From Proteles cristata cristata (Eukaryota > Chordata > Mammalia > Carnivora > Hyaenidae), in assembly GCA_017311185.1 (NCBI GenBank), contig JAESUZ010003282.1:620001-684000 (forward strand): a stretch of DNA of 64,000 nucleotides. Reading direction: 5' to 3'. Below the pieces are notes generated by a model, which was not told where the DNA came from, did no database searches, and was given only the letters and a program-made list of their open reading frames with translations. Below, piece after piece: positions 1-10,213 of this stretch (position 1 is the stretch's first letter; every line of letters begins with the position of its first letter). A program made the position numbers and the translations under genes.

Positions 1-111
1 AACAAGCAGAATTAGTGAAATAGGACTCCCATTACATTTATGTTAGTTAGCCAATTGGTGTCCCACATTTCTCTGAGGCTCTGTTTAATACTTCCCTACA
101 CTGTGGGAAGT

Positions 112-129
112 TTAAAAATTCTTATGTTG
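112..129. repeat. Left target-site duplication of SINE-L1 composite
   Basis: The sequence 'ttaaaaattcttatgttg' here recurs as 'ttaaaatattcctatgttg' at 519-537, with one extra base and one substitution. Together the two copies bracket the SINE and the L1 3' end between them, so they look like one target-site duplication for the whole block. Confidence 0.6.
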
Positions 130-317
130 GGGGCACCTGGGTGACTCAGTCAGTTACGCCTCTGACTGTTGATTTCATTTCAGGTAATGATCTCGTGGTC
201 TGAGAGTTTGAGTCCTGAGTCCTGGCTCTGTGCTAATAGCACAGAGCATGCTTGGGATTTCTCTCTCTCTCTCTCTCTTTCTTTGCCTCTTCCACCTCTC
301 TCAAAAATAAATAAATA
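130..317 (+). mobile_element. CanSINE (tRNA-Lys-derived SINE), diverged copy
   Basis: The element starts with a degraded tRNA-like head ('gggcacctgggtgactcagtcagtta') and has a 'atgatctcgtggtctgagagtttgag' region. A CT-dinucleotide stretch follows at about 260-280, and the element ends in an A-rich 'aaaaataaataaata' tail. This order is diagnostic of carnivoran SINEC elements. The copy has lost most CpGs, so it is old. Its tail runs directly into an L1 3' end on the same strand with no target duplication between the two. Confidence 0.85.
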
Positions 318-516
318 CATGACCAAGGGGGAGAAGAAGTGGGGGAGAGGGAGAGAGGCAAACCATGAAGGACTCTTGAATACTGAGAACAAACTGAGGA
401 CTGATGGGTATGGGGCGGGGGTGGGGGAGATGGGCATAGAGGAGGGCACTTGTGGGGATCAGCACTGGGTGTTATATGGAAACCAACTTGACAATAAACT
501 ATTTGTAAAAAAGATA
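318..516 (+). mobile_element. Carnivore L1 3' end, 5'-truncated
   Basis: This is the G-rich 3' UTR end of a carnivore-lineage L1, ending in 'gacaataaactatttgtaaaaaa'. Its reverse complement matches the element at 63662-63730 almost base for base, which shows both are the same L1 family. No ORF2 sequence remains. It lies directly downstream of the SINE at 130-317. Open frames of about 90-117 codons on both strands across this block are by-products of the repeat and not genes. Confidence 0.8.
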
Positions 517-539
517 TGTTAAAATATTCCTATGTTGTA

Positions 540-1085
540 TGTTCTAAACTCCTAAATTTAAATGTCATTTACCTTTACTAAAAAGATAGAGATCAGTTCT
601 CTGCCATTGAACAATTTATTTTATCCGGGTAGTTTGCTATCTTATAGTTGTTTACTTTTATGTTTGAAACAAACTCATGTATTCAGATTCTCACATCATT
701 CATTGTACACTCCTAATTTTGATGTTTTTGCTAGTCTAAGTTCATTCTAACTTTGGTATTTTCAGCACTACTATTTTTAAGTATATGGCCATAATTTTGT
801 ATCCATATTTAGTTATATCCTAGTAAATGGATTGTTGGCACATTAAAAAAATAAAATCCTACAAGACTCTTCTGGTTTTGCCATATTTTCTTCAGTTGTT
901 CTGACTTGTTTAAGAAATTGAGAATGGTTTTATCTTTTTTATGCTTTAAATTTTTATTCTTTTAGGTATGATAATGGGATCATACCTACTTTTGCTCCAA
1001 GTAGTTTAAAATGTGCTTTCTAATCTCTAGGGTACATTTATGACTATACTTGGTATTGTCTTTGGTGGGTATAATACTATTATAC
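540..1085. other. AT-rich stretch, nothing recognised
   Basis: I see unique-looking AT-rich DNA with no open frame above about 60 codons, no recognisable repeat and no RNA gene. Confidence 0.6.
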
Positions 1086-1090
1086 TATCC

Positions 1091-1315
1091 TTTATTGAAT
1101 ATCTACTAAGTGCTAGACACTTTATAAGAAATTATATTTACTGCATTGATAACCTCATTTAATCTGGGTGAAAATCCATGAGATATAATTATCTTTCACT
1201 TCTTGCTGTGGAGAAAATAGGTGCTCACTAATATTTCAAGGCCACATATCTGGTGATGAACTTGAGATTTAAAACTCAGACTGCATGAATCTAAAAATTG
1301 TGCTCTTTTTACTTT
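1091..1315 (-). repeat. MIR fragment
   Basis: Read on the minus strand this follows the MIR layout. The plus strand shows 'ttgaatatctactaagtgctagacactttata', then an 'acctcatttaatc' segment, then a 'ggccacatatctggtgatga' segment, in the order expected for an antisense MIR. It is strongly diverged, as is usual for this ancient tRNA-derived family. Confidence 0.6.
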
Positions 1316-1633
1316 ATTGGCTCTCAGATGCAAACTCTAAGATATGTTAATGCTTTTCCCCAAAGAGTTGCCAGTTTTGATTGTCTTTTATATTGTTGGA
1401 AATTTCAGAGTGGCTTCCTGTGTTTCCAACATCATGCCTTAGAGGAATAGAAAGCCTCTGTCAGACTTGCCTGATAAACCTAAGAGCTTATTAATATGAG
1501 GAATGTCAGAAGTATCTGTCCTAGAGTTTATTATAAATTTTCTGGTTTTTTTATTATAAATATATATGTCATTAATAAGCTAAACAAAAACAAGGGAAAA
1601 GGAGCAAAGAAAAATAATATTATATAATATTTA

Positions 1634-1852
1634 TGAGCTCTCACTATATAGAAGATAGTAAACTGAGAATCTTACAGAAATTATCTAATTTAACATTTAC
1701 AAAATTAACTAATGCTATATCATATAATTATTCTCAGTATACATCTGAACAGAAAAGGTCTGGAGAATTCAAGAAACTATTTAACATACTTAATGGTGAG
1801 TAACTGGTAGCAGGGCTGCTTTCACACCAGGCTATGTCTGACCTTATTTGTA
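1634..1852 (-). repeat. MIR fragment
   Basis: The order of segments matches antisense MIR: a tract like 'gagctctcactatatagaaga', then 'ttatctaatttaacattta', then a segment like 'agaaactatttaacatacttaatggtgagtaactggtagcagggctg'. It is diverged. A further short MIR- or L2-like piece lies near 2033-2085 ('catttattgagaatttattg'). Confidence 0.55.
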
Positions 1853-2469
1853 TTCTTAATCCTTGTGCAACTCTAGAAAGAACCTATTATAAAAATTTAC
1901 AAGCCATAATTGTCACCAAGATATTAAATTAGTTCTTGTATATTTTTATTTTCTAGTTATTTGTATCAATTATTAAATATGTACATTTAAAACATTCTTC
2001 TGATCTTGTTTTTGGAAGTGAGCACAATAATAAGTAGCATTTATTGAGAATTTATTGTATGCCTGGTAAGGCACAACATAGGTAAATAGTAGCAACTCAG
2101 GATTCTTCTCCCTCTGTTATCACATTCAGTATACACATGCTGTTTGTAGAATTAGCAGTAAATCTGGGAATGCTTGAAATTATGAACTTTTAACTTTTCA
2201 GCATTTTAATATTAAGTATTTATGAGTTCACTGAACATTTAGCGATTAGATCGTCTGAGAATATCTTGAAATGAATAAGATTAGAGTGATCCATTCTATC
2301 TCTAGAAGAATTTGACTATGGTATACTCATGCTATCTCTAAATTACATCTAAATTTCTCCAATAATTAATTTTCTTTCTCAGATTTGCCACTAGTTCTAC
2401 AAATAGTATAATGAGTATGATTGCAGAAGAAGAGACCTCCCAAGAAATTTGAGAGCTTTCTGTGCATAC

Positions 2470-2541
2470 ATTTTTGCCAAGCATCTTTGCTATAGACATC
2501 TTTGCCACAAGTATTTTTGCCACAAACATTTTTGCAGTTTA
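2470..2541. repeat. 15-bp minisatellite (about 4 units)
   Basis: Units of the form 'atctttgccacaagt' recur at 2483, 2498, 2513 and 2528, with a shorter degenerate copy at 2470. Read on the minus strand it encodes a five-residue repeat (VAKIL/VAKMS-like), which explains the short open frames there. Those frames are not genes. Confidence 0.75.
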
Positions 2542-2568
2542 AGAAATTGGTCATAAGGCAATATTGGC

Positions 2569-2571
<3 letters not shown>

Positions 2572-2617
<46 letters not shown>
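2572..2617. repeat. (AC)n microsatellite, 23 units
   Basis: A perfect uninterrupted AC dinucleotide run. It lies between two minisatellites with different unit lengths, 15 bp to the left and 25 bp to the right. Confidence 0.97.
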
Positions 2618-2620
<3 letters not shown>

Positions 2621-2626
2621 CTGCTT

Positions 2627-2701
2627 GACGGTTTGGTTTCATCAACTGGCTGACAGTTTGGTTTCATCAATTGATTGGCACTTTGGTTTCATGTCTCCAT
2701 G
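2627..2701. repeat. 25-bp minisatellite (3 units)
   Basis: Three consecutive 25-bp units start at 2627, 2652 and 2677. They share the core 'tttggtttcat', and units 1 and 2 are nearly identical ('gacggtttggtttcatcaac' versus 'gacagtttggtttcatcaat'). The third unit has diverged. Confidence 0.75.
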
Positions 2702-2894
2702 ATACAATACTTCCATTTTTAAATAAATCTTAACCCTCATACTAGTCCACGTAGTGGTGTAGAGTTTTGAACCTACATTTCCCATAGAACTTTGAATTGT
2801 CTAACATTGACATATGACAGCATGCCAAGAACAACAGCATAGAAAGTCTCACAGTGCAACACAGAACTCAGTTACAAATATGCATCCTAGTAGG

Positions 2895-3142
2895 GTTGGG
2901 TCCTTGAGCAATGTAAGTTTGAACTACACAGATCTATTACATGTGAGGTTTTTTTAAATTAAAACAATATAGTACTGTAAGTGTATTTTGTCTCTCATGA
3001 TTTTCTTAATTGATTAGTTACGTTTTCAACATGGCTTCTGGTCAACAATAGGTTGTTAGCAGTTAAGTTTTAGGGGCATCAAAAATTATATGCAGATTTT
3101 TGACTTTGGGGTGGTCAGCACCCCATCTTGCATGGTTCCAAA
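2895..3142. mobile_element. Probable Tigger/pogo-type DNA transposon relic
   Basis: The left side ('gggtccttgagcaatgtaagtttgaac') and right side ('ttttgactttggggtggtcagcacccc') resemble the ends of a non-autonomous Tigger-like element. Internal landmarks such as 'ttctggtcaacaataggttgttagcagttaagtttt' support this. The ends are only weakly complementary, so the terminal inverted repeats are decayed. No transposase frame is present. The family assignment is from memory of the consensus. Confidence 0.5.
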
Positions 3143-5620
3143 TAAAACCAGTTATTTGCTCAGCATTGCCATAAATCTATATACATTTTAAATTTATTCA
3201 AATATTTTATATTTCACAATAAAGTCATTTTAAGTTTAGTTTTCATGTTTTATCATGCCGCTTTTAATGAATGTCACTCTTTTATTTTATGGCAAAATTG
3301 CCTTAGAGCCGATTGACTATGCAATAAAATGCTTATGACAATGATGTCTTTACCATAAGCATGGTAAAGATGCTTACGATGAAAGTACCCAGAACCAAAA
3401 TTCTGAATAAGCCCTAGCATAGTAGCTTTTTAGCTTTCATGTCCTTTTTATGGGATTGAAGTTGTTGGTTTCATGGACCAAAGTGACAAGAAAGAGAAGG
3501 CTCTAAAAGAATTGATATTGTATTCTCTAAGGCATTAAGACTCATTCAGGTAGAAAGAAACAAAGCCAGTTCTTGTTTTTATAGCCATGTGTACTTTCAG
3601 AAAGCATGATGCCACATTTTCAAAATCAAAATATTAATTAGCATATGATAAATGGACTTATACAGAGACTTTTTCTTTTTTTCCCTTCTCCCTATCTTTT
3701 TTCCTTCATTCTCTCTTCTTCTTTCTTTTTTATCCCTTTAGTACTTTGTTCCTTATCTTCTTCTCTTGATCTCTTATTTTTCCCTTCTTCTTTTCTTCTG
3801 TTTTATTTCTTAATCTCATTCTCTTTTTTGGACAATAATTGCAAAGCATTTCTTTCTTATTTCATTATCTGGGAGGCATTCTAGATACGAAGCAGTATTA
3901 AGTGGAGGAGTCTCATTTCTGCTTTGTCTTTATGTCCTCAGAGTCCTTAACTGTGCCACCAAAGAATGGCGTCCTTAAATGGCATATGGATGAGGAAATT
4001 CATTTTCTGCTGTCAATAGCTTGCTTCAATTGACCTATTTAAATTTAGAATACAATTCCACTTAAAGTAACTGCATACTACAAGACAAAGACATATGCCC
4101 TGAAGCATTATTATATATAAAGGCAATTGATAGAGTATACCTAGTCCATAATGTGGGTGATGGTCCTGTTTCTCTTGCTGGGAGTCTGACACTTTGGAGC
4201 TATAAACTTCATAAAACAAGAGAAACCATGAAGCCCAGAACAGTTCACCAAGTGACCCAGAGTTATACCACCGAAGACAGAAGAGCGATAGTAATTGCCT
4301 ATATTGGTTCAGCCTCATTCAAATCTTCCTTACTTGACTTTAAGTAAGATAGTAGTAAGTATCAGCTCCTTTATTGGAGAGTTTTTGAGGTTTTGCTCTC
4401 AAGATGTTCTTATCTAAGATTTGAGAAGCCAGTTCTTGAGAAGAGCCTCATGAAATAAATAAAGCAGAGTTTGAAGAAAGAATGTGAATGTCTTGTATAA
4501 AGACTTGTATTTTAGAAATGACTTATTAGTGTCTACTGGGTCCCTTACACTTTCTTTTATAGCAGAACGTATACATCCCCTGCTACGTGAGTTTATTTTC
4601 TATGGCTGCTTCAGAAAGCAGCAGTGTGAAATTATTTAAAGAGGATGTCAAGTGGAAGGAGAAAAGGAGAAAATACACCATGAAGGTTGACAAGAAGGTT
4701 GAGTTGGAGCTCATAATTAAGAATGCTTGTTCCCTGCACAAACATGCCTTCTTCTAGTGTAGATTCCCATATCTGTTGTGAGGAAGTGGAGAGGAAAATG
4801 AAAAAACAAAAACAAATATCCTAGCTGACCCTATTGGCCTCTTGACTTGTAAGTGGTTACCTTCCAGCTGACTAGTGTGATGACATGTTTTTAGAGAATG
4901 GAACAATCAGCAAAGACAGCCTCATTTAGATAAGTGAAAAGCAATTGGTGAACAACGGTAGGAAAACAAAGATCATCTGACACAACAAGAGCTACAATTG
5001 TGAGAACATGAAGCCTCAGGTACTCCTTCTGAGGTAGTGATGAAAGCTTAGCAACAAACGTAGGACTGGGAAGAGTCCAGGTTGAAGGATTTTGGTGGAG
5101 GAGGGGAATGAGAGAAGTAAAAAAGCGAGACAGAAAGTGACAGAGATAGAGAAGAAGAGAGAGAGAAACAGACAGACAAACACACAGGCTAGCAACTCAA
5201 GTAAGGAATCCCTACAGCCCCCCATGCAGTATTAAGGCTGTACTTTTGTTTAGAGGCATGAAAGCACCAAATGTCAGAGAGTAGAAACTTGGGAGAGGAT
5301 TGTTAGCAGCTGAAGTTTTATTGCAGAGCTATACAAAGAAGTGGAATGGAGTGGGGAAAACTCATAATAAACAGGACTAATACTTGCAGTGACATTTTGA
5401 GAGTAAAGGAGACTATTCATCTACTCATATGAGTAAATGCTTATATGCAGTAATGACATTTTTTTCCATCCAAATGATACTTAGATTGGAACTTTTTTTT
5501 AATATACAAGATAATTTGGGACTAGAAGCTGAATCTGGGTGCCTACACTTTTATCCAATTCCAGTTACTTTTGTGGTATGTAAATCTCCTATGGATCCTG
5601 TTTTTCTTGTTTATTTTTAC
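3143..5620. other. Long stretch with no recognised gene or repeat
   Basis: This holds unique-looking DNA, a pyrimidine-biased segment at about 3660-3830, a perfect 10-bp hairpin at 3347-3370 and a purine-rich patch at about 5100-5180. Open frames reach at most about 100 codons (4013-4318, minus) and show no recognisable motif. Confidence 0.55.
3347..3370. other. Perfect 10-bp inverted repeat, 4-nt loop
   Basis: 'tctttaccat' and 'atggtaaaga' are exact reverse complements separated by 'aagc'. There is no T-run or GC-rich stem to suggest a functional RNA element, so this is recorded as a structural feature only. Confidence 0.7.
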
Positions 5621-5621
5621 A

Positions 5622-5812
5622 AATTTTTAATGTTTTATTTATTTCTGAGAGAGAGAGAGAGAAAGGGTGGGAGATACAGAATCTGAAACAGGCTCCAGGC
5701 TCTGAGCTGGCTGTCAGCATAGAGCCTGCCACAGGGCTCGAACCCATGAACCGGGAGATCATGACCTGAGCCAATGTCAGACGCCTAACTGACTGAGCCA
5801 CCCAGGTGCCCC
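5622..5812 (-). mobile_element. CanSINE, minus strand
   Basis: On the plus strand it reads from an A/T tail ('aatgttttatttatttctgagagagag') through a GA-rich stretch to the reverse complement of the tRNA head, ending 'ctgagccacccaggtgcccc'. It retains the segment 'gagcctgccacagggctcgaacccatgaacc', corresponding to the B box. A T-rich sequence with 'tcttgttt' flanks both sides and may be a short target duplication. Confidence 0.93.
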
Positions 5813-6495
5813 TCTTGTTTTTGTGTGTGTATGCCTATCTTTGAACCTCTGCCTCTGTAGAGACCCTGTGATGATGACATAGGAGTATGACCTATTTCAA
5901 GAGGTCTCTTTTTCTCTCGTACTCCTTTTAACGTCAGCCAGACATGTGCAGGAGGTGACAGGGGAAATCTATATCTTTTTTCTCTTGCTTTTCTGATATT
6001 CATAATGATTCCAGATGAAACTGAAATGAGACTAACTACCTGCCTCTTTTTCCTTCTGGGTCCTGTATTCTGGCTTCCATATATAATGCTGTTCCCCCTC
6101 TTGTGACTTAAAAGGGTGGGAAAATGTATCAGTGTCCTAGATGTCACTCACAGAGGAGACGAGTCTGATGAAGAGAGGGCTCCTTTTGCAGCTGGATCCT
6201 GGGTTTCAATAGGACAACAAAGCAAAGAGGCAGAAGAATGAACTTCCTTAGACCTCTGCTGCCTTCTCCTTAGCAAGCTGTTGTCCCCTGCGTTCCTTTG
6301 TGTTTATGAACTTATACCAAAATGAGATAACCAGGGTACCCACAAGTCCACAAGCATAGAAGGGATAGCATCTCCCTCAGTTAAGGAAGTTGACATGGAT
6401 TGAATTTAGGGCAAATACCTCTTCCAAGTTGTAGAGTCCCATCCTCTGTTCTTCCACCAAACATATTCATAGCATTACAGTAGGTTTGTGAAAGT
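5813..6495. other. No recognised feature
   Basis: Unique-looking DNA. A 120-codon open frame on the minus strand starts inside the neighbouring SINE and has no recognisable domain, so I do not call it. Confidence 0.55.
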
Positions 6496-6499
6496 TTGG

Positions 6500-6695
6500 G
6501 TCTTTGACCCTTAGAGGTCAGCTAGTTTGGCCTCTGTCCACATATTTCATATGAGGAAATTAAAGCATGAAAATGTTGATGGATGTTGCCAAAGTGACAG
6601 GCAGTTACATAAGGGCAGAATCTGAACTTGAATCCAGGTCTCCCACTTTGTAGCCTAGCTCTTAACCCAGTGTGCTACCATTTCACACCCTATGC
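6500..6695 (-). repeat. MIR fragment
   Basis: The plus strand reads as an antisense MIR: 'catatgaggaaattaaagcatg', then 'gccaaagtgacaggcagttacataagggcagaatctgaacttgaatccaggtct', then 'agctcttaacccagtgtgctacc'. The order and spacing match the family. Confidence 0.75.
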
Positions 6696-6977
6696 TATAA
6701 AAAAGTTTTTTTGTTTTTTTTTTTTGTATTTTTAAACCATTTCCCTCCAGCTCTTAGGTCTTTGCAGGGTATTAAGAATTTTTAAGGAATTTTAAAATAA
6801 AAGCTGTAGTTGTAGGAAACTTAGAAGTCCACATACTTTTTTTAGTGTTGTGGGTTTTGTTTTTGTTTTGTTAGTTTCTGTTTCCTGTTTTCCTTCATAA
6901 TGAAGGTTTTTTTTTTTTTAATAGAATAAACACTTGATAGATTCACATCTTAAAGTGTTCTATCATATAAAATAATG

Positions 6978-7225
6978 GTTCAGGGCTTGGTGTTGGAATT
7001 TTTTAGCTCTGGTTTGATTTGAGTTTCACCCATTTGCTAATCACATGACCTTGGGCACAGTCCTTAATCTCTTAGGGCCTCAGTTTCCTCATCCTCAAAA
7101 TCCTGGGAATAAAAATGCTTTATTGTAGGACTGCTATGATGATTAACTGAGGTAAGGTATATGTAATGCATTATTTGCATAGTCCTAGGTTCATAGTAAG
7201 TACTCAGTTAAATGTGGCTGTGTGC
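6978..7225 (+). repeat. MIR, near full length
   Basis: This shows the sense-strand MIR core: 'gctaatcacatgaccttgggca', then 'cagtttcctcatcc', then a 'gatgattaactgaggtaagg' segment, ending in 'ttcatagtaagtactcagttaaatg'. It is diverged but continuous over about 245 bp. Confidence 0.8.
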
Positions 7226-7904
7226 CTGTGCGTGTGTATATGCCTGCATGCATTTATGTGTGTTTACACTCGTGTGTATATGATCCAAGAACAATTTTTT
7301 GTTCTACTTCTGTGATGCTGGAGTGGTCCTGATCATGACAGATGGCAGTTGGTTCTCAAGGCATAATTATCAATATGTGTAAAAAAAAAAAATGAGACAC
7401 TTTGTAAGCAAACATAATAGCTTAACATATTAGTTTGAAGATGTTATTTCAGCATTTTGGAAAAAAGTGTTGTGGAGACATACAGGCATTTCAGATAGTA
7501 ATAGGTATTATAAAAAAAATTCATTGGCTAAATGATTAAGAAAGGCTGGCTCACACAAATTAAAAAGCTTAAACAAATTAAAAGTTTTTTTTCTTTCTCC
7601 ACAAGATTTCTCAGAGTTTTTAACTGCTAAAGGACACTGTGATTTCCAAAAATGGAATATTTGGCTGGGAAGCACTTTTTTCTTCAGACATCTAATGGAC
7701 CTAGACAGTCATTTTAGGTAAAGCTGTTCTATTCTTATTCCAATTACGTGGACACAGTTCCAAACTCTTTTGGAAGGCTCTTGTGGGAATCACCTTGCCA
7801 TTCTGTGCAACTGAGGCCTAATTTTTGTAATAATATTATTTTCTTTCTTCTCTTTTTATTAAAAAATATAATTTTTCACCCTGGAAACTTATATCCTTCT
7901 TTAT
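7226..7904. other. No recognised feature
   Basis: AT-rich DNA with alternating TG/TGCA motifs at 7215-7280 and short A-runs. I see no gene, RNA or clear repeat. Confidence 0.55.
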
Positions 7905-8425
7905 GTTTTATTTTTAATTGTAAAATATACCTAACATAAAATTCACCATCTCAACCATTTTTTAAAAATGTTTACTTATTATTGAGAGAGAGAGTGCAAG
8001 CAGAGAGGGGCAGAGAGAGGGAGAGACACTGAATCTGAAGCAGGCTCCAGGCTCTGAGCTGTAGTACAGAGCCCAATATGGGGCTCAAACTCATGAGCTG
8101 TGAGATCATGACCTAAGTTGAAGTCTGATGCTTAACTGGCTGAGCCACCCAGATGCCTCACCATCTTAACCATTTTTAAGTGCACAATTCAGTAGTAGTA
8201 AGTACATTTACAGTACTGTGCAGCCCATCTCTAGAACTCTTTTTATCTTGCAAATGCGAAAATCTGTACTCATTAAACAATTCCCCATTCCCTCCTGCCC
8301 GCTGCACCTACCAACCACCACTTTCCTTTCCATCTCTATAAATGTGGTGACTCCAGGTACCTCACATCAGTGGAATAATAGAATATTTTTACTTTTGTGA
8401 CTGGCTTATTTCATTTAGCATTAGT
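7905..8425 (-). mobile_element. L1 3' UTR relic, interrupted by a SINE
   Basis: The plus strand carries a familiar antisense L1 3'-region sequence: 'taaaatatacctaacataaaattcaccatc', then after the SINE 'aagtgcacaattcagtagtagtaagtacattta', 'caaatgcgaaaatctgtactcattaaac' and 'tgactggcttatttcatttagca'. The two halves join exactly across the SINE at 7962-8158. It is an old mammalian L1, truncated to about 320 bp of its own sequence. Confidence 0.75.
7962..8158 (-). mobile_element. CanSINE nested in an L1, with target duplication
   Basis: The minus-strand SINE has a GA-rich stretch, 'caggctccaggctctgagctg' and an end 'ctgagccacccagatgcct'. The host L1 sequence 'caccatctcaacca' (from 7944) is repeated as 'caccatcttaacca' (from 8159), a target-site duplication of about 20 bp with one visible substitution. 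Confidence 0.95.
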
Positions 8426-8429
8426 CAGC

Positions 8430-8815
8430 ATAATTAATGCTAGCTCTTATAGCAGACAAACCTGAAACCTTCTCTGTCTGGCATACGACGGTTACTTTCT
8501 CACTCATATGGAGACTAGTAGGGGTCAAGTGATCCTCTTACATCTTATGGCTCTGTCCTTTAGAGGACATGGACTTTAAGATGATTGTGGGAAGAGAAAT
8601 GAGGAAAGGGGTGGGCCAGCATGCTTTGGCTGTCCCTGCAGTGACCTCTGTCACGCCTTCTTACAGTCCATTGGGCGTGGCTTAGTTACATAGCACCAAT
8701 CTATCTGGAGTGGAGGCTGGGAAATAGAGGGGAACCCATGGAATTTCCAGGGCACTGACTGTGAGACCTGCTTAATGAACTTGTGTTTCATTAAACACAC
8801 TAGTAACTCTTATGC
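8430..8815. other. No recognised feature
   Basis: Moderate-GC unique-looking DNA with no supported gene or repeat. Confidence 0.5.
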
Positions 8816-8819
8816 CTTG

Positions 8820-9290
8820 GTTAAATTAACGTTTACTAAGTAGAGCTCAGAATGCTGGCCAGTGAGTTATAGTTCAGTAACAGGCCACATGCCTCTTTAT
8901 GTAGAAAAGTTTATTACTCACAGGTCCTGGAGGAAGGACAACTCAAGGGGCTCCATGGGGACATCAAGGCAGAGTGCAGAGAGAAGGCAGGACCTGGGGT
9001 CCATGCCTTTATCAGCATGAGTGGGTAGAGTACTTTGTGGTTCCCAGCAGTTCTAACCAAAGAATTGTGTTTTGGTAAGCCTCCAGGGGGTATTATCTGA
9101 GGGATGCATCAGGCATATGGGCACTGGGGTTAGGAGACATACTTCACGTCACATCAGGAACTTAGATTTGCTTGCGACTCAAAAGCTGCCATGCAGGGCA
9201 TGAGCTTGCAGGAGAGGCTAATGTCGGTTTAAAGTCTCTGTAGACTTTTTGGCCAAACAAAATGAACATCGAGGCAGCAATATCATAGAT
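8820..9290 (-). mobile_element. Possible solo LTR relic, minus strand
   Basis: The stretch is more GC-rich than its surroundings and contains 'aaaagtttattactca' at about 8907, whose reverse complement carries AATAAA. One interpretation is an antisense LTR with its R/U5 near 8850-8910. I cannot define TG/CA ends or a target duplication, and no internal retroviral sequence is evident. It may equally be unique DNA. Confidence 0.25.
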
Positions 9291-9370
9291 TAGTTTAGCT
9301 AAACTCTCAACACTAACTGTATTTGAAAAACTAATAATAGATATATGTATGTGATTTATTTAGTCCACAG

Positions 9371-9750
9371 AACTGGTGGACACAGGAATTCAGAAACTTC
9401 TTGCAATAACTCTGTGGCATGCCACCGGAGTTTGTGGACAAGATGGGTCTCTAGGGCTCATTGTTAATCATAACAGCACTGTACTTTCAACTAGCAGAGA
9501 ATTAGAAGCATGGAACTTAGGACAATTTAATTTCCAGATAAGACCAGCACAAAATTTAACAGATAAGTATATTTATTGTTTTTAAAAATTCTCCAGGAGG
9601 ACATTAATGGTGACATTTTCTCCCATAGCCACTCCTGTGATGAACTTAATTTCAGTTATTTTGATGTGGGATTTTTGAATTATTCCTTACTGTGCACTCT
9701 TCTTTGCCTCTGTTGTGCAATAAATTAAGCTTGCCACTTTGATTTGAAAC
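9371..9750 (+). other. Candidate terminal exon (unrecognised)
   Basis: The sequence has four elements in order. A T-rich tract ends in 'tttagtccacag' at 9370, which is acceptor-like. About 70 open codons run to a TAA at 9583-9585. A short 3' UTR-like stretch follows. AATAAA lies at 9719-9724, with a GT-rich element 'cttctgtgttg' some 25 bases further on. The peptide contains 'TGIQKLLAITLWHATGVCG' and two possible N-glycosylation sites (NST and NLT). I recognise no family. There is no upstream exon to join it to, and codons upstream of the acceptor cannot be assessed. Alternatives are an exon of a gene extending beyond the window, a decayed retrogene or retroelement end, or chance. Confidence 0.25.
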
Positions 9751-9978
9751 TTCTGTGTTGATATAGTTGCTTTGACTAACTGATCATGCCTTAAAGTTAT
9801 TTTAAATTAAAGGAACATTCGTTAATTCTTATGTATAAAACTGACTTAAATTCAGTGGAAAAGCCCATGGCATATTAGTTATACAACAAGATATGCTTTA
9901 TACCTTATGTTTGACTGTCCATAATAATTATATGAACACTATGCCTCAGCATACACTCCACTAGAAAATGCTGAGGCT

Positions 9979-10199
9979 GGGGCCCCTGGGTGGTTCAGTC
10001 GGTTAGTGGTTAGTGTCCGACTTTAGCTCAGTTCATGATCTCACAGTTTGTTGGTTCAAACCCCACTTTGAGTTCTGCGCTGACAGCTCAGAGCCTACAG
10101 CCCGCTTCAGATTCTGTGTCTCCCTCTCTCTGCCCTTCCCCTGCTTGTGCTGCCTCTGTCTCTCTCTCAAAAATGAATAAATAGTAAAAGGATTTTTAA
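9979..10199 (+). mobile_element. CanSINE, plus strand
   Basis: The head 'ggggcccctgggtggttcagtcggtta' carries an A-box-like segment and is followed by a degraded B box. Then come 'gctgacagctcagagcct', 'cttcagattctgtgtctccc', a CT-rich stretch and a 'caaaaatgaataaatag' tail. The flanking 'aaaatgctgaggct' (9965-9978) and 'aaaatgctaaagct' (10200-10213) form a 14-bp target duplication with two changes. A small internal duplication ('ggttagtggttagtg') is present in the head. Confidence 0.95.
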
Positions 10200-10213
10200 A
10201 AAATGCTAAAGCT

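Noticed and set aside
2470..2701. CRISPR-like repeat array
   Set aside because: Units are contiguous without spacers, and the genome is clearly mammalian.
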